DNA of 64,000 nucleotides from G965216255 sp965216255. Its GTDB lineage: Bacteria > Bacteroidota > Rhodothermia > Rhodothermales > Bin80. How positions within the stretch are numbered: the first letter of the stretch is position 1; the number at the start of each line of letters is the position of its first letter. This document shows, one piece after another, positions 56,335 through 64,000 of the stretch. The stretch covers positions 1,984,001-2,048,000 of the forward strand of contig OZ244148.1 in NCBI GenBank assembly GCA_965216255.1. Reading direction: 5' to 3'. Both the position numbers and the translations under genes were made by a program. The notes beneath the pieces were generated by a model. The model ran no database searches. It saw only the letters and a program-made list of their open reading frames with translations, and was not told where the DNA came from.

Positions 56335-57192
56335 ATGAACAAGAATACCGCATTTGCCCTGGCCCTCCAGGAAATGAAAGGGATTGGCCGCGTGACGGCA
56401 GGAAAGCTGCTGCGCGAATTCGGCACATACACGAGGCTCGAAGGCTGCCCGAGAGAGCAGATGCTGCTGCGCATAAGACGAACTCCAAACGCCAATTCCA
56501 TTGTAGCTGCCCTCTCCGATCGCGCGGCCATGGCAGAACGGATGCGCGCGGCCGAACACGAATTGCGGTTGCTTACCTCGAAGGGCATAGCTGTGCTTTC
56601 CCCTGGCGGCGACGGCTGGCCGCCGGCCCTCGATCACCTTCCGCAGGCGAACCGGCCCCTTTTAGTGTACGCCTACGGACAATTGCAGGTCCTGTCCGCT
56701 CCCATGGCCGGGTTCTATTTCGGAGGGGCTAATGGACCAAAATGCGCCCGCCCATTGCTTCAGCGGCTGCCTGCACATGGCATTGCCGCGGCACTGAATC
56801 TCCAAGAAGCAGAGCTGCCCGAAGCACACGACGGCCTTACCGCGGTACTGGTGCTTCCGATGGGGCTTAGCAAGGCTCCCGGCACCAAGCGCCCCGCGAT
56901 GCGCAGCATCGTCCGGGCCGGGGGCCTGCTGCTGTCTCCATTCGCCATGAATCACGGCAGGTATGACCACGACGAAAAGGAGCGGGCACTGGTCATGGCC
57001 GCACTTTCACGCGTTTGTTTCTTTGTTTATCCGGCACGTGATACGTCCGAGTGGGCAGCCATGGTGTGGGCAAGCGAGGCCGGCCGCAGGGTGTACGCGA
57101 TGGGTACTATTGCCGGCGATCTTCCACCCGATGTCCGTGAGATTGACCCCATCAGAGATGCGGACCGGATTCTAGAGAAGGCGCGGTCCTAA
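56335..57192 (+). CDS. DprA/Smf-like protein with degenerate nucleotide loop
   Basis: The 285-residue protein has an N-terminal HhH/SAM-like part (ALALQEMKGIGRVTAGKLLREFG) and PALDHLPQANRPLLVYAYG, like the start of DprA. It then has a Rossmann-like domain matched by AVLVLPMGL, RSIVRAGGLLLSPFA, MAALSRVCFFVYPARDTSEWAAMVWASEAGRRVYAM. In true DprA the region after the short Leu-Tyr-x-x-G contains VGSR and later GxARGID. Here these are replaced (FYFGGANGPKCARPLLQRL), so ssDNA or RecA-loading function is doubtful. It lies between patatin and the S46 peptidase. Length is short for DprA (usually 350 or more). Confidence 0.7.
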   Translation: MNKNTAFALALQEMKGIGRVTAGKLLREFGTYTRLEGCPREQMLLRIRRTPNANSIVAALSDRAAMAERMRAAEHELRLLTSKGIAVLSPGGDGWPPALDHLPQANRPLLVYAYGQLQVLSAPMAGFYFGGANGPKCARPLLQRLPAHGIAAALNLQEAELPEAHDGLTAVLVLPMGLSKAPGTKRPAMRSIVRAGGLLLSPFAMNHGRYDHDEKERALVMAALSRVCFFVYPARDTSEWAAMVWASEAGRRVYAMGTIAGDLPPDVREIDPIRDADRILEKARS

Positions 57193-57214
57193 CGGCACTG
57201 CATTCCTCTGCGCC

Positions 57215-59467
57215 TTATTCCCCGCGCAACTCGCTGACGATGCGGGCCGCCCCGTAGATGTGCTCCAAGGCCTCCATTATACCGCGCGAGTCAACAGAAA
57301 CGGTGCGTGCCGCCACGTCCGTATATAGGTAAGTATTGGGAAGGGCTTCTATGTTGCCGTCGAAAACAAGACCGACAATCTCGAGGTCACCGTTCAGAAG
57401 CGGCGATCCCGAGTTGCCTCCCGCGATGTCATTCGTGCTTACCAGGTTCAGCGGCGTCGCCAGATCAAGAGACGGCGGAGGCGTCGCCCAGCGCTCGGGC
57501 AAACTCCATTCGTCGCTTACCTCGCTGTAAGAGACATGGTGATCGTACAAGCCATAGTACGTGGTATAGGCGGGGGCCACTGTTCCGTTGTACGCATATC
57601 CGCCTACGATGCCGTCGGAAATACGGAGCGAGGAATTGGCGTCAGGAGGTGCTGCCACCCCGTACAGTGCAAAGCGCGCGAGCACCATCTGACCATTGAG
57701 CAGTCCCTCCCGATTAGCAAAGCTCTGGTCCTGCTCCTGAACGGCAAAAAATAGCGGGGCAAGCGCACTGATGAATTCCACGGTCACGTCGCCGCTGCCC
57801 AGGTATCCCGCATCTAGTATTTTGGCAAACCCGGCGGAATCTGCCAGCGCCGAGTTGGCCACGATCCGGGCCGCTACACTATCGGCCGCAAGTCCCGCCG
57901 TAATCTTGACCACCGTAGGATCCGTGTTTCCCAACGCATTCCTTACTTCCCCAATGCGCAGGGCAATAAGGTCTGCTTCCACACTTGCGGGCAAGTCCTC
58001 CAGATCCAGGGCTTCGTTTCTTACTTCCGTAAGATCCTCCTCCGTAGCGAATCCTCGCCGCTTCAGCGTGTCATAGTAGTAGCCGTAAAGCGCGCGGGTG
58101 AGGATACGGGAGTCGGCTGATGTCCCAAAGTACGTAAAGGCCTCTGACCGCTGAAATTCCGATTTCTTCGAGCGCTGCAGCTCCTCCAGATTCTGGAAGA
58201 TTCCACCGTATATCTCTTTCAGGGAATCACTCGCCATGATGTCGTGACGCAACATATGCTCAGCGGCGACTCGGCGTGCCATAAGGTCTTCGTCACGCAG
58301 GCCGGAAAGCTGCCCGGTAAGTGCCTTGATGGAATTCCTGAGCGAAAACAGGGCGTTCTGGAGGCCAGCCTCTTCCGCGAATCCGATATGGCGCTCCAAT
58401 ACATCCGCCCTGGCAGCCACCGCCGCGATGTTTGAGGGAAGAACGAGGTCACGCTCGTATGCGAGGGCGGCTACCGAACCCAGGCGATTGGTGGATCCTG
58501 GTGATCCCACCACAAAAACAAGGTCGCCCACCCTGCTGCCTGAAGGGCTCCATCGGAAATAGTGCTCCGCCTCCAGGGGGTTTCCCGCCTTATCGTATAC
58601 ACGGAAAAAGGCCATATCAAGTGCATAGCGTGGAAACGTGAAGTTGTCCGCGTCACCGCCGAAATATCCCAGGCTCTTCTCCGGCGCCATCACCAAGCGA
58701 ACATCCTCGTAGCGGCGGAATGTAGAGGCTGCGTACCGGCCGCCATTGTAAAAATTTACCACTTCCACGCGAAGCGTGGAATCCTTCCGGTGGACAGCAT
58801 CGGTCATCTGCTTTTCGATGTCGCGCGCCTTGTTTGCGCGAGCGCGCACCTTCTCGTTGTCGCCGCGGACGATCCGGCTGGCTGCCGTAATCCTGTCTGT
58901 TACGTCCACCATGTCCACCAGCTGGTCTACATACAAATCATCGACCCTGCGCTCCTCTTCTGCCATCGCCGCATAGAATCCGTTGGCCAACAAATCCTCA
59001 CCGGCACGGCTCACGTCTGTGATACTTTCCCGCGCGCAGTGATGATTGGTGAGCACAAGTCCCTGCGCCGATACGAATGAGGCGCTACAAGAGTTAGAAA
59101 ATCGCACTGCGCTGAGCCGGGCCCGATCAAACCATGCCGTGTCCGGCCGCATTGCGTATGCTTCCTCAAAGTAATCGAAGGGCAAATCGCCAAAGGTCCA
59201 CATCTTTCCGCCATCGAAACGGCCAACATCTACAGCGGGCGCATTGGGGGAAGGGATGCCCTGTGGCGTCGCCGATGGAGTGCCGGGGTATTCCGCTACC
59301 GCAGGCCGTTCCAGCACCAGCGCCACTTCTTTCGGCGCCGAGCAGCCGATTCCTGCGACGAATAAGACCACGTACGAAACGAGCGTAGCGTACCTGGCGA
59401 AGCAGGAATTGAGCGAGGTCGCGGTGCGCGTCGCAAGACCGCACTGCCAGCTTCGAGTATGCTTCAT
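57215..59467 (-). CDS. S46 dipeptidyl-peptidase (DPP7/DPP11 type), lipoprotein
   Basis: S46 enzymes release dipeptides from peptide N-termini in the periplasm. The catalytic triad is intact: His in GLVLTNHHCARES, Asp in DNFTFPRYALDMAFFR, Ser in STNDIAGGNSGSPLLNG. A large helical domain lies between the two halves of the double barrel (about 250 residues). The Gly in VFDGN near the C-terminus fits the DPP7-like specificity (hydrophobic P1), whereas DPP11 has Arg there; this is inference. A lipobox (VAGIGC) follows a long N-terminal lead. The start is uncertain (ATG at 59467, 59494 or 59539). Confidence 0.9.
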   Translation of the reverse strand: MKHTRSWQCGLATRTATSLNSCFARYATLVSYVVLFVAGIGCSAPKEVALVLERPAVAEYPGTPSATPQGIPSPNAPAVDVGRFDGGKMWTFGDLPFDYFEEAYAMRPDTAWFDRARLSAVRFSNSCSASFVSAQGLVLTNHHCARESITDVSRAGEDLLANGFYAAMAEEERRVDDLYVDQLVDMVDVTDRITAASRIVRGDNEKVRARANKARDIEKQMTDAVHRKDSTLRVEVVNFYNGGRYAASTFRRYEDVRLVMAPEKSLGYFGGDADNFTFPRYALDMAFFRVYDKAGNPLEAEHYFRWSPSGSRVGDLVFVVGSPGSTNRLGSVAALAYERDLVLPSNIAAVAARADVLERHIGFAEEAGLQNALFSLRNSIKALTGQLSGLRDEDLMARRVAAEHMLRHDIMASDSLKEIYGGIFQNLEELQRSKKSEFQRSEAFTYFGTSADSRILTRALYGYYYDTLKRRGFATEEDLTEVRNEALDLEDLPASVEADLIALRIGEVRNALGNTDPTVVKITAGLAADSVAARIVANSALADSAGFAKILDAGYLGSGDVTVEFISALAPLFFAVQEQDQSFANREGLLNGQMVLARFALYGVAAPPDANSSLRISDGIVGGYAYNGTVAPAYTTYYGLYDHHVSYSEVSDEWSLPERWATPPPSLDLATPLNLVSTNDIAGGNSGSPLLNGDLEIVGLVFDGNIEALPNTYLYTDVAARTVSVDSRGIMEALEHIYGAARIVSELRGE

Positions 59468-59625
59468 GCGTGCTAAGAGTTTGAATCTCCACATTTCGGT
59501 ATGCCCGTTAATGGGTGCCACCAGCATGGCGCCGCTCATGGGCCCGGCAATTTAAGTAGTAGGCAGCATTGGCGTCTACGCCTGGATTCACCCGGTAGTG
59601 CCAGGTGGTGCCGTAATCGCTAGCA

Positions 59626-59667
59626 AATGATCTAAAAACCCTTTGGCAGATCATTTTCTAATGATCT
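59626..59667. repeat. Three copies of AATGATCT in inverted/direct arrangement
   Basis: AATGATCT at 59626-59633 and 59660-59667 and its complement AGATCATT at 59648-59655 lie in the roughly 430-bp gap upstream of the S46 peptidase gene. The first and second copies form a stem, and the second and third could too. This could be a regulator site; no gene was found in the gap. Confidence 0.45.
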
Positions 59668-59894
59668 GCAAACAGATTTGACGCCGTTATACTTGCGGCA
59701 ACATGAGGCCCTGCCCCGCATTTATTACGAAGAAGCTCGGCCTTCGGGATACACTCCGTAGCCGTGCGCCATCTCTGGCCAAATGCCAAGGGATCTACCC
59801 TAGCCTTCGACAACCCCCAAAGGGTCCCAAAAAGCGACCACACTCACCAATCTGCCACGCGCAGGGATAACAAGGCGCAGGATATCTTCGTCGT

Positions 59895-60941
59895 TTAACA
59901 CCCAAGTAGGCACGTTGCCGTTGGTTCTGCAATACCCGCCTCACGAATGAAGTACGTACTGCGAAATACGGGACGCTCAAGAATCCAGTCCCGTGCCTGC
60001 ATGGCATGCTGCGATCTCATCATATCCTGAATGCGCTGCTTCAAGCTCTCATAGAGTTCCAGGATCGCCCGAGCCTTCTCGACACGTTCGGCGGCCTGCG
60101 CACGCACGACTTCCAGGAAGAAGTGGCACCACCCGGCCCAGTCTCGATCCCGTGATACCGAAAGCAGCTTGTCATAAGAACACTGGATTCTGAATGAGTC
60201 CTACCTGCTACAGGAAGAGCGGGACCGGCATCCGACCCAGCCGTCCGTTGCCATCGAGGAACGGATGCAGGGCCTCAAATACAGGATAGCAGGTTGAACC
60301 AGTTGGTCCAGGTACTCGTCGTGCATATACTTCTCCCATGTATCTATGCCCCCCGGCAGCTTTTGGGCATTAACGGGCACAAAACGCCTGCTTGATCCTG
60401 GACCCCGGAGCTCCAATTCAGTTTGGAACGTGCCGGAACTGGCCGGGCGCCATTGCTACGCCTCTTACGCCCTCCAACAGCACGGCGTGTTTCTCGCTCA
60501 ATACCCGCAGGCAGATCGTACCATGAACCTTTCGGCCGCAATGAGCACGCGATGACAATTCAGAAACTCTCTTGCATTCTCTCTTCGCTGCTCGGGAATC
60601 TCGCGTTCGCTGGCCTGAAACTGGAGTTCCTCGCCAATGGATGCTTGGGCACCTTCAATACGGGAAGAGAGCTGCGCTTCGCGCCAACCCAAGGGATTGA
60701 TCAGCACATGCGGATTCGGTACGGCAGCAAGCAAGCCACCAAAGCGTGCAATCTCAGCCGGTGCCGGGCCCAAGAGCAGGATCAGGCCTTTCCAGCGAAG
60801 GTTTCCCGGCGGGAATCGCCCCGTATGCGAACAAACGGGCATACTCGGGCCACAGATCTCGTGAAAGGCTTTCAACTACCAATTCCTGCGCCACAGAGCG
60901 GTAGGCGGTTTCCACAACGCCTGGTATACTTGGCGCATTAA
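59895..60941 (-). pseudogene. Fic-domain protein, frameshifted
   Basis: Fic proteins transfer AMP from ATP onto target proteins. The hallmark HPFLDGNGRLGR is intact, about 60240-60280, in a frame that ends in TAG at 60201. It is preceded one frame over by the target-clamp region (RRFVPVNAQKLPGGIDTWEKYMHDEYLDQLVQ) and further upstream by ALNPLGWREAQLSSRIEGAQAS. This last contains SxxxIEG, like the inhibitory-motif region of class II Fic proteins. The 3' part (RVEKARAILELYESLKQRIQDMM, VFRSTYFIREAGIAEPTA) is the usual HTH-like tail. Several frameshifts separate these, so it is broken. Borders are approximate. Confidence 0.75.
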
Positions 60942-61081
60942 TGCCATGCGAGATTCGGAGCGGATATGGAAAACAAGCTTATATCGCGCTGTCAGTGCTC
61001 AACATATTTTCAATCGAAGCGCAGCAACAGGTTCAACCAGCGCCCGGTCCCCAAACTCCTTGCGTACTGCGAAATTCCACT

Positions 61082-62155
61082 TCACGAATCAGGTAGCGCC
61101 TGTTTCTCCAGTTCGTCCAGGATGCCGTCCGCGCCATACGCTACCCGCAGCGCCTCCACGATGCCAGCAGCGGAAACGGCCACGCACCGGATATCCGTGC
61201 CACCCTTTGGCGCAGGTAGCCTGTGCTCTCCAATGGCCACCCCAACGACTTCTAGGTCCCGGTTGAGAATTGGGGCACCCGTAGCAGATTCCGGACAGGA
61301 GGCCGTAGATACGAAATTTAGCTGAACAGACAAATCGAGCGAATCCTGGAGCCCTTGCCAGGACTCCGGCAACGCCCATATGGAATCTGCCCCATGGGAA
61401 TAGCGCAGGTCGTACAAACCAAAGTATGTAGTATATGGAGGAGCCACCGTGCCGTTATAGGCAAAGCCTTCCACGTTCCCGTCCGACACAGACAAAGGGC
61501 TCTCTACCGCAAACACTGCCTCGCCCGCGGGTACACGGCGGTTGGTCCAATCGAAGTAGGTTTCCACCTGCGCTGGCTCCCCCGCGGAATCATGCAGGCG
61601 AAAGAATGCAATATCCAGGCCGTAGCGGGGATACGTTGAGGCAAAACCGAAGAATGCAATGCCCGGATCAGGCGTGAAAACCAGGCGCACGTCCAAGAAC
61701 TGCCTGTAGACGAAAACCCGCTTCCGGAAACCAACACTAACGTATTCTACCACAATATCTTCCTCGGCGTCTCCTCCTAAGTACGCGGCCTCATCATAAA
61801 TGCCCACAAGCTGATACGCTTCTATGTCCGGCAACCTGCGCTCTTCGCTACGGGACCGTGCAACGAAGGCCGTGTCCAGCAGCGGGCCGTCCATGAAGGT
61901 GCGGGCGCACCCAAGACTCGTGGCCGCAAGCCCCGTTGCAGACACGATTGACGCAGCACAGCCTCCGAGTTGGAGGGCACCCAACTGGATATTCTCCAGC
62001 CACATCCCGTCTGCCACAATGCCATGCTTCTCTTGCAACGAAAGTGTGGGAGGGTCTTCAACACTCCACCGGATGCCTGCCTGCTGAGCCTGCACCGTGT
62101 CCGTTGAGGTAACAAGGAGCACCGTTGCGAGTAATGAAAGTCGACCTATTGCCAT
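61082..62155 (-). CDS. S46-like pseudo-peptidase lacking catalytic His/Ser and helical domain
   Basis: The 357-residue protein has a signal peptide (AIGRLSLLATVLLVTSTDTVQAQ). It aligns with the S46 peptidase encoded about 1.6 kb away: GIVADGMWLENIQLG; TYPRYGLDIAFFRLHD with the Asp kept; and EGFAYNGTVAPPYTTYFGLYDLRYSHG. The His motif is changed from TNHHC to TSLGC (about residues 79-83). The Ser motif GGNSGSPLLN is changed to ESATGAPILN. The roughly 250-residue helical domain is absent, and the frame is uninterrupted. The ATG at 62155 has a good GGAGG ribosome-binding site. It cannot be an S46 protease by the known mechanism; it may bind peptides or proteins. Confidence 0.82.
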   Translation of the reverse strand: MAIGRLSLLATVLLVTSTDTVQAQQAGIRWSVEDPPTLSLQEKHGIVADGMWLENIQLGALQLGGCAASIVSATGLAATSLGCARTFMDGPLLDTAFVARSRSEERRLPDIEAYQLVGIYDEAAYLGGDAEEDIVVEYVSVGFRKRVFVYRQFLDVRLVFTPDPGIAFFGFASTYPRYGLDIAFFRLHDSAGEPAQVETYFDWTNRRVPAGEAVFAVESPLSVSDGNVEGFAYNGTVAPPYTTYFGLYDLRYSHGADSIWALPESWQGLQDSLDLSVQLNFVSTASCPESATGAPILNRDLEVVGVAIGEHRLPAPKGGTDIRCVAVSAAGIVEALRVAYGADGILDELEKQALPDS

Positions 62156-62441
62156 GCTTGCCTCCGCCACATCCTTCGTGGCATCAAAGAGTGGGCGGGA
62201 TTACCCGATTAAGGCCCGAAATAGTCCAATAGCCAGATTGGCATGCTTCCTGTCTGCCGCTCCTGGCCGCATCACATTGGCCGCGTAAACGCTCGCCCTG
62301 CCGTGTCTTCCAGGTTGGCGACATCCGTGGGCCATCCGCCCCGCCAACCGGGCAAGGGACGATCTTGCAGGCGGGGCGCCCGTATGAGAGCATTGAAGCC
62401 GGATGGTCCATCCGAGTAGAATTGGGTGCGATGCGTGCGTG

Positions 62442-62465
62442 GCACGCGTGCTAACGCACGCGTGC
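62442..62465. terminator. Hairpin of two GCACGCGTGC copies after the RND gene
   Basis: GCACGCGTGC occurs at 62442-62451 and 62456-62465, separated by TAAC. Since each is itself a palindrome, the pair forms a perfect 10-bp stem with a 4-nt loop. It overlaps the TAG stop (62453-62451) of the minus-strand RND gene, so it probably marks its transcript end. There is no T-run. Confidence 0.55.
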
Positions 62466-64000
62466 TGTGAGGCTGTAGAGCACAGGTACGATGAATAGGG
62501 TCAGGACGGTAGCACTGGATAGTCCCCCGATTATTGCGATGGCTAGCGGTGCGCGCAGCTCGGCACCCTGCCCAAAGCCGAATGCAAGCGGCAGCAAACC
62601 CAAAACCGTCGTGATGGTCGTCATCAGGATGGGCCGTACGCGGTCCCTTCCAGCCTCCAGGATCGCCATTCGAAGCTCCATCCCCGCTGCGCGGCGCTGA
62701 TTGATAAAGTCCATCTTTATGATGGCGTCATTGACTACAATGCCAACAAGCACCACACACCCCATCAGGCTCATCAAATTGATGGTCTGCCCCGCAAGGG
62801 CAAGCACCACTGTCACACCTCCGATGGCCAGCGGAACGGAAGCCAGCACTACCAGCGGCTGAAAGAGACTCTCAAACTGTGCCGCCAGAATCAGATACAC
62901 GAGAAGCAGGCTAAGCAGCAGGCTCCATCCCACTGCCCGCAAGCTTGAGCGAAACGCATCCGTGGCTCCCCCGAGGCGGCCCCGAATGCCCACAGGCAAT
63001 GCGGATTCAAAGACATTCCGGACCGCTGTCTCGGCAGCGTGCAGGTCAGAGGTCGGAGCAACATCAGCCGTAAGGCGCACTACGGAAGCCTGTTCCGTCC
63101 GCACTAGCGCCGCCGGGAGGGTTTCAATCGTCACACGGACAAAAGACCCCAGGGGCATCAGCCCGCTCCCGGTGGGGATGAGCTCGGCCAGGAGCCGCTC
63201 CAGCGAGTCCACGTGCCGGGTCCTCAGTACAATGGGGACCTCTTCATTGACGGTGCGCAGCTCCGTGGCGCGGCGACCTCGCGCGCCGGCCTCCAGATAG
63301 GATGTCACAATAGTAGGACTGACACCATGCCGATTCATTTCATCGCGGCGAAACTTGATCACATAGGCGGATACAAACGCTGCATCGGCACGCTTGACAT
63401 TTACCAGGGCTGGCTGCCTGCCCAGACTGGTCATCACGCGTTCTGCCACCGCCTCGGCCGTCCTGCGCTCATCGGCTACCAGATCAATGAGCAGGTCGGC
63501 TTCATCCGATACGAGAAGCGCTTCAAGCTGCGTCTCCACCCGCTTCGCCTGCACTTCCATGTCGGGTGCCAGATTCAGCGTCCCAACACCCTGAATAATC
63601 TCCTGTACCTCACGGTTTGGGTGTACCAGTACCACCAGCGTACCCTCATACGGGGGGCGCGGATCTATGTCCAGACGGGCTTCGTCCCTTTCGCCGAGGT
63701 CAGAGAGGATGGCGCTCGCATAACCCTGGCTCATGAGCTGATCTTCCAGCTCCTGCGCCCTCGCGCTCATGAGCGGCAAATCTGCATCCGTCGGCAGGCT
63801 GAGGTGCACCTCAGCCCGGCCCTGGTCCGTCTTGGGTATCACTTCCCTTGGACGATTCCATGCCAGCAGCCCCGCGCCGACGAGCACGAGGGCGGAAGCT
63901 GCAACCACGGTTAGCCGATGGTCCAGGCTCCAGGCAAGCGCGCGTTCATATAAAACCAGGAGGCGCGACACCGCCGGAAACGGCCGGGCAATTCGCTCCT
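62451..64000 (-). CDS. RND-family efflux transporter, C-terminal half
   Basis: The frame is open to the window edge, so the 5' part lies outside; it should not be taken to start at the GTG at 63971, since the in-frame codons before it read RPFPAVSRLL, typical of the RND middle. Visible are the second half of the protein: TM7 (DHRLTVVAASALVLVGAGLLAW), the PN2/PC2 periplasmic part, and TM8-TM12 (SLLLSLLLVYLILAAQFESL, SLPL-like LVVLASVPLAIGGV, SLMGCVVLVGIVVNDAIIKMDFIN, RDRVRPILMTTITTVLGLLPLAFG). This is an HAE1/AcrB-like proton-driven exporter. No outer-membrane or adaptor partner is inside the window. Confidence 0.93.
   Translation of the reverse strand, partial: ERIARPFPAVSRLLVLYERALAWSLDHRLTVVAASALVLVGAGLLAWNRPREVIPKTDQGRAEVHLSLPTDADLPLMSARAQELEDQLMSQGYASAILSDLGERDEARLDIDPRPPYEGTLVVLVHPNREVQEIIQGVGTLNLAPDMEVQAKRVETQLEALLVSDEADLLIDLVADERRTAEAVAERVMTSLGRQPALVNVKRADAAFVSAYVIKFRRDEMNRHGVSPTIVTSYLEAGARGRRATELRTVNEEVPIVLRTRHVDSLERLLAELIPTGSGLMPLGSFVRVTIETLPAALVRTEQASVVRLTADVAPTSDLHAAETAVRNVFESALPVGIRGRLGGATDAFRSSLRAVGWSLLLSLLLVYLILAAQFESLFQPLVVLASVPLAIGGVTVVLALAGQTINLMSLMGCVVLVGIVVNDAIIKMDFINQRRAAGMELRMAILEAGRDRVRPILMTTITTVLGLLPLAFGFGQGAELRAPLAIAIIGGLSSATVLTLFIVPVLYSLTARVR

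Overview
The window looks like the chromosome of a GC-rich, Gram-negative member of the Bacteroidota, most likely the Rhodothermota/Rhodothermales branch. This rests on gene content only: a PurN with the FGGKGLYG variant typical of Bacteroidota, WbqC, two DUF5686/carboxypeptidase-regulatory outer-membrane proteins, S46 dipeptidyl-peptidases, TamB, HslUV and WG-repeat proteins. The density is high, many genes overlap by 4 bp, and GTG/TTG starts are common. No rRNA, tRNA or CRISPR array was found.

Layout. 1-2.1 kb (minus): start of a sodium:solute symporter with its DUF4212 small subunit, an MscS channel and WbqC. 2.1-8.8 kb (plus): LD-carboxypeptidase, purN-purH, mreB-mreC and a PBP4-type D,D-carboxypeptidase. 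9.0-16.1 kb (plus): hslV, a NYN-domain protein, hslU, then a run of envelope genes (FemAB-like transferase, polytopic membrane protein with a 13-C tract, Wzx-like flippase). 16.1-29.3 kb: bacilliredoxin, NlpC/P60 lipoprotein, greA, threonine aldolase, FAH-family enzyme, rplU-rpmA, PpiD-like isomerase, dapF, phoH, WG-repeat protein, panC, fumC and a DegP/HtrA protease.

29.3-34.7 kb is a mobile zone. Two related IS4/Tn5-type elements lie head to tail across a CTAG. One encodes a transposase with an N-terminal DruA-like (DUF4338) domain. The other is a decayed relative lacking that domain. 34.9-42.2 kb returns to core genes: quinone oxidoreductase, aroB, a 1523-residue TamB and a small secreted protein. 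42.5-45.9 kb is a graveyard of IS21 and IS1634 remnants. 46.8-59.5 kb holds a DNA glycosylase, an RluA-type pseudouridine synthase, a CTP-dependent polyprenol/phytol-kinase-like protein, tandem DUF5686 genes, an apparently intact IS1182 element, a patatin, a DprA-like protein and an S46 peptidase. 59.9-64 kb has a broken Fic gene, a half-length S46 homologue that has lost its catalytic His and Ser, and the C-terminal half of an RND efflux pump.

Most of the window serves peptidoglycan and envelope upkeep (LdcA, MreBC, PBP4, NlpC/P60, DapF, flippase, TamB, DegP, PpiD-like, RND), purine, pantothenate and aromatic biosynthesis, and proteolysis. The points most worth a second look are the DruA-transposase fusion beside a deletion form, the domain-deleted S46 pseudo-peptidase, the poly-C tract inside an envelope gene, and the NYN gene between hslV and hslU.
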